Part shown: positions 38,251-49,616 of the stretch, piece after piece
Position numbering within the stretch: position 1 is the stretch's first letter
Layout: each line of letters starts with the position of its first letter
From: Glossina fuscipes
Taxonomy: Eukaryota > Arthropoda > Insecta > Diptera > Glossinidae
Direction: 5' to 3'
Assembly: GCF_014805625.2 (NCBI RefSeq)
Contig: NW_023998414.1
Location: 20,093,406-20,157,405, forward strand
DNA length: 64,000 nucleotides
Notes under the pieces: model-generated
Databases searched by the model: none
Told to the model about the DNA's origin: nothing
Seen by the model: the letters and a program-made list of their open reading frames with translations, nothing else
Translations under genes and position numbers: made by a program

Positions 38251-39681
38251 TATCATCCTCGTCATTGTTATCATCACATAGGCCAACCCGTGTATCAACC
38301 ACACAATAAATATCGTAGTAGTATGTGTAACTTTGCATGTATGCCGCAGTTGTTGTGTATGTTTAAGTGTTAACCTCTGCGTTAATAGCAGCAGTGGTAG
38401 GTGGATTTTTGCTATATTAGTCTTTAAAAAACTTTATGTAAAAGTATCTTCTTCACTTAAACGTAAACGTTCCGTCGGTGATTGTTGAAATATTATGGCA
38501 GTTGTACAAATTGTTCAAGCATACGAACAAAATTAATCAAGTTTATCACTTTGGGATTCCGTCCAGAGAAAGGCGTTTATTTTCCAAACTTTCGTTTATT
38601 TATTTTGCAAAAGAGAGAAAACTTCTTCATAATTCTTTTTTTTTTTTTCTAAATTTTAATTATATCATACTAAGCATAAAGTTCAAGTGATAATTATTGC
38701 ACTGCGTAACTACAAATCGAAAGGGCAAACGGGATAGCTTTGCTAATATTTCAAAAAATTTATTGTATACAGTTTTGAGGAGAGTTTTTGTCATTCAATT
38801 TTGAAAGCACATAATTTGAAATTAAATAAGATTAATGGCATTTTGGGTATGCCGCCTTCTTAATATTTAACATGAAATCGTGCCACGTTTTGTCCGGCCT
38901 CGTAATTTTCACGTGATACCAGAAATTGCCTTTTTTGTCGGCTTAAATGCCAGTGCCAGTAATGTTGCTTTTATTGTTTTGACATTAGTTAAAGTTGGGT
39001 CAGAAAAAGTTATGAGAAGTTTGTTAATATTGTTTGTAGATGGTTTCTCTTCCATTTTGCTCCTTTGCATTTTTTGCGCCAGTCTCATTCACCGCAAAGC
39101 AGTTGAAACTAAAGAGCGCACATCTAAAACTGTACTTGATGTCAACTTAAAATGACTAATAATATGTTAAAGCATTGCTTTTCTTTGTCATCGTCACCAA
39201 CGTAATTATCCCTTTCATACATATTCAAAACATATGCACACATCACTCATCCATCCAATCAACCAAACCAAACCAAACCAAATTGGACATTCAGAACGCC
39301 TATCTATGCATAATATTAAGTACAGGAAAAACTTTGTGGCATAGTTCCTAATAAATGACTTTAGAGTTAGAGGAGGTACCTTTGGTAACACTACGCCCAT
39401 CATGCCATACATATCATCGTTTGGGCAAGCGGCAGCCCATCGATGATTAGCACATTGTGATATTTGGAAGTTGAGCCGAAAATAAATTCGAAAAAAAAAC
39501 GCTTCATTTTCTTGTATCACTTTGACCAAAACAATAACGTTATGGCAATGGAACGAAATCAAGCCATTTTTGGCGAGAGTAATAAAAGGCGATCAGAAAT
39601 GGGGCTACACACAACACTAACCTGCGAAAGGAGACGATTTATATCTGATGAAATTAGAGCGCATCGTGGGCTACTTCAATA

Positions 39682-39719
39682 GCTGACACTAGATAGCTAC
39701 TCCGCTATCTAGTGTCAGC
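39682..39719. other. Perfect 16-bp inverted repeat (stem-loop)
   Basis: GCTGACACTAGATAGC (39682-39697) and its exact reverse complement (39704-39719) flank the 6-base spacer TACTCC. Both strands could form the hairpin. It is not part of a simple repeat and lies in non-coding DNA. Confidence 0.97.
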
Positions 39720-40323
39720 AACTATTTCCTTAATAAAAATAAAGCGTCCAAGAGGAAGGGGTGGCCTCTCACTACGAAGTTGTCAGGCCACATGCATTGC
39801 CAATGAGAGTTGAGAGAGTTCCAGAGAGTGTTGCGTGAATTTCGAAAAGACAAATGCACTTTTTGCTGAAAGTGATTTTATTTTAAAAGAAAATTTAAAG
39901 TTGTTTTTTATTAATTTACAAAACGACTCTAATCCAAGAAAATGAAAGAAAAATCCATAAAAATGAAATGACATATCAGGCTTGCTCTGATTGAAGGAAA
40001 ACGTTTACACTGTCAGACGTTTCGTGACAATACATGTACCTTCAACATGTATCAGTACTGGGTTTGCTATTAATCTTAAGATGATTAAGGCTTTTAGCTG
40101 CAAAGCTTCTAGCAGTAGCATTATATTCGTTTCAAGAAATAAAGTAAAAATTAATGGACAAATAATAGTAGCAAAGTAAAGTAATTAATAGTGACAGCAC
40201 AGCGTACGTAAGTAAAAATCGTTTCCATTTGTCTTTCCAAAATTTTTCGCCTCTTAATTTCCTAGTTTCTCACCACAAACAGAAAGTCCAGCATCTGAAT
40301 TTTGTTCAAATGTGTGTAAATAG

Positions 40324-41000
40324 TAGGTTGTCCGGATATTTCTTGCGGTTTTTCATTATGAAATAAAATAATCTTCGTTTTATGTAAGGATTAAACTTTA
40401 TTAAGTTACATATTTGCCATTTAGTTCAATAATAAGTTGCCGCTTTTCAGGCGTTTTCGTCTACAGCAAATAAATTTTCTATATATGAATTCGCACTGTC
40501 GTCTAAAGTGAAAGTTTTGCAAGACAATAAATTTTGCAGACAATGAACGGGATGGTAATTTGATGGCACATTATCAGAACTATATGGTAGATGGGGTAAT
40601 AGATCCCCCCCCAATAATTTTAATAATTTTTGGCGGGTGAGGCGAAAAGTATGAGGTCTTGCTTTTTTTCACGATGAAAAACAATATTTACTTACGGTTG
40701 AAGAATCCTGAACTTTTCTGCCTTCATTTAATTCGATTAGTTATTCCCATTCTACTCCACCATTGATTGCTTTTTACGCGACAGAAGCTCATAATACGCA
40801 ATTCCTCTATAATCTCATCATATTGAAAGCAAAATCTTCTTTTCGTGGATTCGGTTTTGCTGTTGTTGTTTGTGAGATGGCTCACCGTGTTTTGACCATG
40901 ATCTACTGTATAGAATCCAATGCTCATCATTTTGTATAGAATACAATTCTCTTCTTCGTTTTCGTTTCGTTGCAACAGCATATCGAAAATGTTAATGCGT
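40324..41000 (-). mobile_element. Mariner transposon remnant c
   Basis: Minus strand. The left end reads TAGTAGGTTGTCCGGATA with TTGCGGTTTTT close by, resembling a mariner terminal repeat beside TA. Reading inward on the minus strand, about 40430-40610 gives SNYHPVHCLQNLLSCKTF then TLDDSANSYIENLF, matching the SDYHLFRSLQNxLxGKxF region; the Asp of the D34D box is Asn here (SNYH). At 40724-40981 the frame gives ILYKMMS, DPGQ-like VDHGQ and a KTESTKRRFCFQYDE segment, matching the stretch that starts with the first catalytic Asp (DEKWILY in relatives), here ENCILY with the Asp lost. The right end, DNA-binding domain and right TIR were not found. Inactive by several lesions. Similarity suggests a different subgroup from elements a and b. 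Confidence 0.75.
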
Positions 41001-41672
41001 TATGTTAAATGAATTTACTTTAAATCATATTGTATCCAAATATACGGCTTTTCACCGTCAACACCCCAGTTTTTTTATGCGATCCATTGCAATTGTTTAC
41101 AGAGCTTAGTTGCAGAGCTTACATCATAACCTCTAGTTGGTGGTCGTCAATGGTTTTTGGGCCTACCAGAACACAGTAAAGCTTTCACTCAAAAATTCCT
41201 AGACCAACAAAACCAATTTGGACAAGTGCGATCTGCTACAGCATTTGTACCATACACAGCACATATTTCTTTATGTGCTTGGGCAGTTCGTTTCCCTTTA
41301 TGGAATAAAAAAGTAAAATATGTCTTATATGCTCAGTATGATGTTGCGTTTTAATTTAATTACTTCTCACTCCCTGCTATAACACAAGCGATGCGTTTGA
41401 AAGTTTTCTACAAAATAATCATGCACTTGCTCTGTATAACTATGTATACCTTTAACCTTGTTAACCCTGCTTGTTCAGCTGTTGTATGAATCTGTTGTCG
41501 GACTACCAGATATATTACTATTTTTCTATTTAATCTTAGCGCACACTTTAGCAACTATCCGTCTTAGACTTATCCATGACGACTTTCGGGAAAGTCGTAA
41601 ACAGAGAAAAAATACTTAATACAACAAGTCATCTATTGATGCTTTGCTGAATCACAGAAGACGAAGAAGACG

Positions 41673-41704
<32 letters not shown>

Positions 41705-41705
41705 T
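41001..41705. other. Unique DNA left of the LINE cluster
   Basis: No gene recognised. It contains a 9-bp stem-loop with a 2-base loop (ACGACTTTC 41579-41587, GAAAGTCGT 41590-41598) and ends in poly-A plus (TA)n at about 41674-41705, immediately before LINE copy 1. Confidence 0.5.
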
Positions 41706-42119
41706 ACCTAAATGATGTCTATCATCTATTCTCATTAACGGACTCTTTAAAGTCTATTAAAGCAATATTGCTCAACAAGCGCGATTTACCTATGTCGTAC
41801 TTAAACTGATTTAACCTTAGATTTTGTCATTATGAGTCGAAAATTAATTTGTTGTTAACAATTATCGGTTGCCAAGCTTATGCATGTTTGCGATGGCTTA
41901 GGGGTTCGCTTGCAATTTGGTCCTGTATCGGTTGTGGGCGTGGCTCTATGCTAATTGTGTACATGCTTTTTTTTTTTTTTCTTTCTTTTTTTTTTTCCTC
42001 CTTATTTGTTTTATTGTACTTATACTAAGTTTTATTATTAAATAATTTTAAGATTTACTTAAGAGTCAATTGAACTCGACTGCCATTTTGTTTTAGTTGA
42101 GTTTCTTGTATAAGTGGAA

Positions 42120-42162
<43 letters not shown>

Positions 42163-42165
42163 ATA
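41706..42165 (+). mobile_element. LINE copy 1, 5'-truncated 3' end with (AAAT)n tail
   Basis: Starts abruptly after a (TA)n tract with the last codons of the reverse-transcriptase ORF (counterpart of LNDVYHLFSLSDSLKSI at the end of copy 2) and continues through the 3' UTR. The UTR contains ATCGGTTGCCAAGCTTATGC, a T-rich tract near 41968-41998 and a GAGTTTCTTGTATAAGTG end, then AATAAATAAATA repeats at about 42118-42165. The same UTR occurs after the gap in copy 3. About 460 bp remain. A minus-strand open frame over the tail and into copy 2 (42055-42360) is antisense and not a gene. Confidence 0.9.
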
Positions 42166-42219
42166 TAGAGTCATTATAGAACCTATTTTAGGTACTAAAC
42201 AGTACAGTTGTTCGCCTGA

Positions 42220-42241
42220 ACCTGATGGAATTCCATCAGGT
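42220..42241. other. Perfect 22-bp palindrome inside LINE coding
   Basis: ACCTGATGGAATTC and its complement form an uninterrupted 22-base palindrome. It lies over the codons for PDGIPSG of the reverse transcriptase, so it may simply be coding coincidence. Confidence 0.95.
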
Positions 42242-42439
42242 GTACTTAAATCTTGCGCTGTCGAGTTGTGTGGTGTGATCTCAAAGATTTTTAACATGTC
42301 CTTGTATTCAGGTGTTTTCCCTTCATGTTGGAAGAGTAGTTTCCTTATTCCTACCCACAAGAGTGGAAGTAGACAATTTGTTGAGAACTACAGAGGCATA
42401 GCCAAGTTGAGTGTCTTGCCCAAGTAGTTCGAGCGTATT

Positions 42440-43702
42440 GTGACTCAGCATTTGGCCTTTGCCATTAATTCGTGTATTTCTCCGCACCAGCACGGCTTTC
42501 GGAAAGGGCGATCTACAGTCACCAACTTGTTAGAGTTTACCTGTCATGTTTTCAAGGCTTTTTCTAGTGGCTCTCGCACAGATGTTATTTACACTGATTT
42601 AGGCAAAGCATTTGATATGGTTAACCATAGACTACTTATCTTTAAACTCCAATCATCTGGTTTCCCACCCTACTTAGTGAAATGGATAAGCTCTTATCTG
42701 CACAATAGATCCTTCAGAGTTTTGTTTAACTCCATTAGCTCGGATGAATTCCCCGTTACGTCTGGCGTACCTCAAGGAAGTCACTTAGGTCCCATTTTAT
42801 TTAGTTTATACATTAACGATCTCCCATCGGTGGTTAATTCCAGCCAGATCTTAATGTATGCTGATGATGTGAAACTGTTTTCTTCCTTCTCTGTTGAATC
42901 GCAATCACATCAGCTTCAAGGTGATTTGGATAATTTTGTTGCATGGTGCTCTTTGAATCTCCTGAAACTAAATCTGAGTAAATGTAAGAAGCTTTCATTC
43001 TCAAGAAGAAAGTCATTCATTACTCAGTATTTCATAGATTCGCATAAGTTGGAGGACGTCGATTCGATTACGGATTTAGGCGTCCTATTTGACCATAGGT
43101 TACGTTTTAACTTGCATATTGAGCTCTCGATTAGCAAAGCTAGGTCCGCGCTTGGTTTTATAAAAAGGTGGTCCAAAGAGCTTGATGATCCCCACATTAC
43201 GAAAAGGCTGTACATGTGTTTGGTTAGACCCATACTCGAGTATGCCTCAGTTGTGTGGTCTCCTTCATATAGGTGCTACGTAGATTCAATTGAATCTGTT
43301 CAAAAGCAATTCTTGCTGTTTGCCCTTAGAAATTTAGGTTGGGATCCGATTTCCTCTCTTCCTCCGTATGAAAATAGGTTGCTTCTGCTGTCCCTACCGT
43401 CTCTTGAGATACGTAGATTTGTTCTTGGCGTTTCCTTTCTAATTAAAGTAATAAATGGTGCTATTGACTCGCCTTCATTACTTGGTGAAATAAGCTTTAA
43501 TGTCCCTAACCGATTCTCTAGGCACTTTATCTTGGTTAAGCTTAATCAGTGTAAATTTAATTATGAGCTGTTCAATCCGCTCAGAGTCGTTTGCAAGAAC
43601 CTAAATGACGTCTACCACTTATTCTCGTTATCGGACTCTTTAAAGTCCATTAAAGCAACATTGCATAATACGCGCGATTTACCTATGTCGTATTTAAACT
43701 AG
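42440..43702 (+). pseudogene. Reverse-transcriptase ORF of LINE copy 2
   Basis: The longest open reading frame in the window, 420 codons from 42440. The first codon here is GTG and is not a real start; the frame continues upstream through the in-frame TAG at 42425 to about 42182. It encodes a target-primed reverse transcriptase for a LINE, which would act in the nucleus on its own RNA. Motifs A, B and C are intact. It is probably not expressed as a working protein, because the endonuclease is missing and no promoter is expected in a 5'-truncated copy. The clade (jockey versus CR1) needs a tree. Confidence 0.9.
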
Positions 43703-43706
43703 CTTT

Positions 43707-43806
43707 NNNNNNNNNNNNNNNNNNNNNNNNNNNNNNNNNNNNNNNNNNNNNNNNNNNNNNNNNNNNNNNNNNNNNNNNNNNNNNNNNNNNNNNNNNNNNN
43801 NNNNNN
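43707..43806. other. Assembly gap (100 N)
   Basis: Exactly 100 Ns, the usual placeholder for a gap of unknown size. It lies inside the LINE cluster, where both flanks carry near-identical sequence, so the break is most likely caused by the repeat. Confidence 1.
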
Positions 43807-44265
43807 TTTAACCCGCTCAGAGTTGCTTGCAAGAACCTAAATGATGTCTATCACTGATTCTCATTATCGGACTCTTTAAAGTCCATTAAAACAATATTGC
43901 TTAATGCGCGTAATTTACCTATGTCGTATTTAAACTAGCTTTTATACTTAAAAAGTCGTTACGTTTCGAAAGTGAATTATTATCAATTTATTATCGGTTG
44001 CCAGGCTTATGCATGTTTGCGATGGCTTAGGGGCTCATTTGCAATTTGGTCCTGTACCGGTTGTAAGTGTGCTCCTACGCTGATAGTGTACATGCTTTTT
44101 TTTCTTTTTTCTTTTTCTTTTTTTTCTTCTTATTTGTTTTATTATGCTTATACTCAATTTTATTGTTAATTAATATTAGTTTTGCATTAAGAGCCTATTG
44201 AACTCGAGTGCTATTTGTTTAGTTGAGTTTCTAGTATAAGTGTAATAAAATAAATAAATAAATAA
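43807..44265 (+). mobile_element. LINE copy 3 (3' end), right of the gap
   Basis: Begins TTTAACCCGCTCAGAGTTGC, which repeats the part of copy 2 at about 43571, so the last roughly 135 bp of coding sequence are present twice across the gap with several differences. It continues with a 3' UTR closely similar to copy 1 (TATCGGTTGCCAGGCTTATGC; T-rich tract at about 44097-44127) and ends in (AAAT)n at about 44247-44265. It has a premature stop (TATCACTGATTC) where copy 2 reads Tyr-His-Leu-Phe. It is either a separate insertion or an alternative allele placed next to copy 2 by the assembler. Confidence 0.88.
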
Positions 44266-46261
44266 ACGCGTAAGGTCTTGAAAGCTTAGAAAGCAAAAAA
44301 GAAAGTCGTCATCGCGCCTCTTCAAATTTTAATTACATAATTTTTTGGTTTAGCGAACGTCTTTTGAAACTTCAAAGAAGTCAATTTATTTGACTTGATA
44401 TGAATTTAAAATATGCGAGGGTTGCTCCATAGTAACGAATCCGCTTTAAATACACTTCAAATGTACAATTAAATCAAATTCATTTGTACTGCGATTCCAA
44501 TTAATATTTAACAGACCATTTAGCTGTCAATTGAATTGACTTTTCCCTTAGCTAACAATGTTTTTATATGCGCGCATATTGTTACACATAACTCTTGTGT
44601 TAAATGCTTCAGTTTAACCGGTAAAAGATTGAAATAAATTTAATCATCCTAGATGGAGGCACATTTCTTCTCGCGGAATCTCTGCTTCTATCTTTTTTTA
44701 CTTTATATTTCCGTTGAAAATCCATTAATCGGATTTCACAGTCGCGTTCCTCATCTCTTCTATGTCTCTTCGGATGGTTCTTTTCTTTTTTTTTTTTTTT
44801 TTTTTTTTTTTACGCTCTGTCTAGCAACCGTAACAATTTTATTATGGCTGCGAAAGTTAAATGTGAGAGCATTCGTGTGAATACAAATACGATTTAATGA
44901 CGAGCATAAATTTATCGCTGTGGTATGCCTTCCACACACGTATATGCGCAAAATGTAGATGGAAAGGTGTAAGTGTAAATATATTATTGTGTAAATTTGT
45001 TAGCGTAAAGAATCTAATGACAAACGAAAAATCTGCCGCTAGCTGTGGAGAAACGATTTTGGAAGGAGCATGCAGTATGCAGTACGATAGCTAAAAGGTA
45101 TGAGGTAAAGAAAGAGAGTCAATGTGAATGAATAAGCAAATTTGTGACATCCGGTGGTTTTGCAGCAAAGATTGGTGTTGCGTAAAATACGCCAACTTCA
45201 ATTTATAGGCCAATTGGCTAAATGAGCATCGATGATGGTGTAACTGCTAAGACAAATGGCTAAAGTAAACAAAAGCCAACTTGGTTCTTTTTAACTGCAA
45301 TTTTCTCTCTCTTAATTCCTTTTCGAACTTTTCTTATGAGAGGAAAATGACAATTAAAATTCAGTAAAAAAAAAGAAGAAAAAAAAACGCAGTTGGCGCA
45401 AAGTCATTATAGTAAATAGTTCACCTTTTGATACTGAAATATAGTTGATTTTGCTGTGGTCTTGTGCGCTGTCCTTTATGTGACGTGCCGCGCCTACTCG
45501 CCAAGACGATAACTGAATATGTACTAAATATTTACTCAAATAGTGAAGAAAATCATCGTAGTTCGGCTTAAATGAATTTTCCTCCTTTCACCTTGTGAAA
45601 GTAGTAACTTTAGTTCATGCAGACCGAAGTATTGCATAATCTTACAAAAACCCATTTCGGACGGTCACCGACGTCTCAATAATGGTTAAGAGGCTACGAT
45701 CGCCTAAATAAAAGTATGTTTTTGAAAATTTCATTCAATCATTCATTTTTCATTCATTTATTCAATTATGAAATAACTATAAAACCATATGCCTCCTACC
45801 TGGTTACATATCGACAGGTCATAAGCAAAAAGAAACTATACCCACATAAGTATGTCAGCTACATACCTGCTAATGTAATAATCTTGCTCCATAAAGTCCG
45901 TAGTCATCAACTCCTAACAGCAACTACTTTACATAGACTTTACGAGTTTAAAGGATTATCGAAGGATTTCAGTGGTAACGCATTCCAATATTGAAAGGGG
46001 TTCTATTCGATCTAGAGAACTGCAGTCATTCAGTTTAAAAACTTGGGGATTGAGTTTGAATGCTCTTAGGGAGCTACAAATCATTTGAGATAATTAAGGC
46101 ACAATGACCTAGCTTGGGTACGTAGTAGAAGAATAAGATTCGACGGAACTGTTAGGCGTACATTAAAATATTAACAAGTAAAAATTCTATAGTAGGCCAC
46201 GGCCCAACATTAAACACCCTACACCACCATACAGTTATTCATATAATAAATTTTCAAAATA
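44266..46261. other. AT-rich unique DNA
   Basis: No gene recognised. A poly-T run lies at about 44787-44811 and short A-rich tracts at 45365-45387. The 44430-44560 part is free of simple repeats, with several ATTA/TAAT words. Confidence 0.5.
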
Positions 46262-46390
46262 AGGCCATTATAGGTGAAGTGGTCTAAAAAGTATTCCGAA
46301 TCGAACCATTTTCAACAGCGTTCTTCCTTGGGCCAAAAGAACTGCAATGATTTTCCTACCAATTTTTAACAATATCTTTAAAGCAAGTTT
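46262..46390 (+). repeat. Dispersed repeat family, copy D
   Basis: Contains GTGAAGTGGTCTAAAAAGTA, CGAATCGAACCATTTTCAAC and CTTGGGCCAAAAGAACTGC in the same order as copies B and C, then a diverged AATTTTTAACAATATCTTTA where other copies have AATTTCATCAAAATAT. Confidence 0.7.
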
Positions 46391-48485
46391 TGCGGGGAGC
46401 GCGAGAGACTCTCGATAAATTCGTTGAAACATTATTTATTAATTACTGTTTGTCTAAACTTCTTTTCAGTCAATTACTCGCACAAGTACAGCAATGCCCA
46501 AATACTAGTAGTTATAGTGAGAAATGGAAACATTGCCGACTATGGAGATTGAATGGGATTGGAAGAAGATATCAGGAGGTTTTTGTTTCGCAGACGCGGT
46601 ATTTTCCCACAAGAAATTCATTTATTAAATAATTTATTAAATTTGATTAACGCCTTGTTCCAGTTCCTTTGAGTAAACACTCAAATTAGTAAAATAAAAT
46701 TTCGCAAACCATCAATGGCAATGGCTCGTTTGAGGGAAAGGAAAATTTTGGGCAAAAACATGATCAAAGCATAAGTTCGCTCACGATAGAAACATTAGGT
46801 ATTATGTTATCCCAAAATCTCCTAAATTAAGGGATTATTGACGGTAATTGTTGAATGACCTGGCGATAGCATAGAAGCCTACATTCAGTCCAGAATAAAT
46901 CATTTGTATTTATTACCAAAATGCTCCATTAATTTTTCCATGCCAATATGCCAATAACGCACTTTTACTCTCGTCGCGGTTTAATTATAACTACAACTAT
47001 TTTATAAAATTCGATGTGAAGCAAAACTACAATAAAAAATATTTAAATGTCTTCTTACAATTGCTTCAATTTGGGCTTAGGATGAAAAATTTTTTGAAAG
47101 AGAACGTAATTTTATTTAAGTGTCAGTACAAATTACGTGGGCAAAATAAAAGGTGCAAATATATGTATATGTATATATATACCTTTTTTAAAATATCATG
47201 TGTGAAGTTGTCAGCTAACTCATTAGATGCAATTCTTTAAGTTTATAGCAATAGATGTGGAGCAGAGTATTGTATTTTTAATCCCAATTCTGAAGGCAGA
47301 GTTCGACTGTAAGCAAACTGCGAGCCTTTATAAAAAGAAGTCATAATCTGTATAACTGATTACCCTTAGTTTGTCCTCTTTTTTTCAGTTCGGCCTTGTG
47401 TTCACGAAACTCTATGCGTTGTGACAGTTGCAGGTTACCGAGTAGTAGGTCAGCACTATAGTTGAAACAACTTTCTAGACCTTAGCTAATTGGGCGATAT
47501 TTGTACAAAACGAAATACATAGGCGTACATATAGTGGAATTTGCTCAAGCAAGAAGCCTTCTAAGGTATTCTACCTTTCGATAAGTTGACAGATTTACGT
47601 ACATATATTTGATTAACATTTGCAGACAGCTTTAGATGTTTTTGAGACTCCTGTAATCAATTATCCCCAAATAATATAACCGATCCTCAATCTACTGGAC
47701 CTATTTCCATCGCACTGCATTGTAATATCGTTGAAATGTACTTTTGCTGTTGGAAACATAAGCGTCCATCTATGCATCGCATTACTGTCATGTGTGTTTC
47801 TCTCCATGTGTTCAGGGGGTTGTAAGCTTTTGCGCCTAAATTATTTAAGAGAATAGAGCTGGATTTTGTTTCAAGCTGCTGTTTATCGAGTATAGGGAGC
47901 AAATGCTGAAACGAAGACATCGCCGCATCCGTATAACAGAAACAGGAAAAAGTCGCAACAGGCCAAGTCAAGTGAATGGGATGACTGAGGTATTTATTTA
48001 TTTATTATACCGATGAGGTATGTGCCCCCCGTCGAATCATTTTTGCGATATAACGCCTTACCCCAAAAAGACGTTACATAAATAATTGGATGATGGTGTA
48101 GGGTATGCAATGTTTTTACTTGCCCTTCCATTATTTCATATGAGCAACCAGATCTTTCAACGCCCTGTGTCATCCGCACACCAGCAGCGAAAATGTTCAT
48201 TCGTCTGCTTTACGTTTCTCAGATGTTATCTCATTCAGAGAGAGCCGGCACTTTAAAATGCGTCGAGAGAAGGAGAAGCAGAGTGGTATAACAAAATCAG
48301 ATTTTAAAAAAACTAAATCCATTGTCTCTGTAGTAGCAGTTGTCAGAAAAGTTCATAAGCAACGCGAATAGCTATATAATCCCATTCTTAAAAGCCCGAT
48401 AATGCGGACATTTGATCTTTCGAAAGCGTAAGCCTACAATACCTTCAATCGGCCCCAGACCAGTATGAACTTGTGATGTGTTATC

Positions 48486-48488
48486 AAA

Positions 48489-48550
<62 letters not shown>
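48486..48550. repeat. poly-A / (TA)n microsatellite
   Basis: About 20 A followed by some 22 TA units. The minus-strand Tyr-Ile frame through it is not a gene. Confidence 0.96.
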
Positions 48551-48553
<3 letters not shown>

Positions 48554-49581
48554 CATTACCTCGTCCTTGCATTTTAGTAAACCACCAAATTTCTAGCCAT
48601 AAGTTGTTAACAAAGTAAGCTTCTTTGCCTAACTAAATGATTACAAATCATTTCCACACTTATTTATATTTAAATGCGTGCCAAACTGAACAAAAAAAAC
48701 TTTGCCTCCGCTGCCAACAACTATTCGTTCTATCTATCAAGTAATCATTACTTGAGGTTTTCACTTTTTCTTTTGGCATTCAATTACCTCTCTTTTTTAG
48801 ATTTATTTTAATTTTTTTCTTTTTTTTTCTTTTTTTTTTTACTTTCATTCTTATCTCTCTGTCTGTTTGCCTTTATTATGCGAGCATTGCGTTGGCGCGT
48901 GCATTTAATATTCATGGTTTCCCCACATCAAAGAAGATAAATGAACTAAAACTTTCGCCCATAATGCTGTCTTCATAATTCTAAATTTCTTTTATTTTTA
49001 ATATTTTCTTTTCGTTAAATCCACTGAGAAAATCTGTGTATTGAAATAAAATAGAAAGAATTTTTGTCTTTTTTTTTTTTCAATTTTTCATTTAGTTTGC
49101 TATTCTCAGCTTAAATAACGAACGTTAAAATATTATTATGATTGCCTTCTCCTGTGAATCCACTTCAAGTAAGTGGCTTTTTTTAAGAGGAAAGAAAAAC
49201 TAAGAAGGTATTATACGGAGCAAAGTGTAAAATAGAAAAGGAATCTTAGAAAGAAAGAATACGAAAGAAAAGATTAAAAAAGGAAATTCTTTATATCCTT
49301 TTTTTTTTTTTTTTTTTCTTCGCTTAAAGTTTACTTTGGCGGCTTAACATACAAGCCAATCGCATTAACAATAACGACAACATCAACAATAAAGTAGAGT
49401 TTTATTTAATTTGCATAATTTGTATTTGTTGTAGACTTTTTTTTCTTCCCTCCATTTTTAGATGTCTTAACGCACTAACACATTTCTAATGAAAACGAGA
49501 GGGAAGGGATGCAGATGCAAAAAACCGATAATAATGATGGTACAGTAGTAGATACAGGACAACACTAACAAAAGCAACAAC

Positions 49582-49616
<35 letters not shown>

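Larger units (their letters stand above)
34721..40323. other. AT-rich unique DNA with many microsatellites
   Basis: No gene recognised. It holds (TTG)n 35251-35277, AAAT repeats about 35928-35950, TC/TATC repeats about 36432-36500, GAT/AAT-rich sequence about 36948-37020, (CAA)n 37502-37527, (CAGG)n 37889-37925 and hexanucleotide repeats about 38196-38250. Open frames at 38880-39155 (plus) and 39215-39562 (minus) show no family motif. The perfect hairpin at 39682-39719 is listed separately. Confidence 0.5.
42166..43706 (+). mobile_element. LINE copy 2, 5'-truncated, reverse transcriptase nearly intact
   Basis: A jockey/CR1-type non-LTR retrotransposon fragment. From 42182 to the stop at 43700-43702 one frame of 507 codons is broken only by a TAG at 42425-42427. 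It opens with SPEPDGIPSGVLK (RT domain 1), then after the TAG gives HQHGFRKGRSTVTNLLEF, motif A YTDLGKAFD (Asp at about residue 53 counted from 42440), motif B SGVPQGSHLGP (about 108-118) and motif C YADD (140-143), followed by WCSLN and the C-terminal thumb region to a natural end. All three catalytic Asp are present. The endonuclease and any ORF1 are absent because of 5' truncation, which falls right after the (AAAT)n tail of copy 1. Its 3' UTR is cut at the 100-N gap. Confidence 0.92.

Noticed and set aside
42055..42360. Minus-strand 101-codon open frame
   Set aside because: Antisense to the LINE 3' tail and the start of copy 2; Tyr/Leu/Phe/Ile repeats come from the (AAAT)n tail.
43024..43233. 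Minus-strand open frame
   Set aside because: Antisense shadow of the LINE reverse-transcriptase ORF.
43972..44169. Plus-strand 65-codon open frame
   Set aside because: Lies in the LINE 3' UTR, which is shared with copy 1, where the frame is not kept open.
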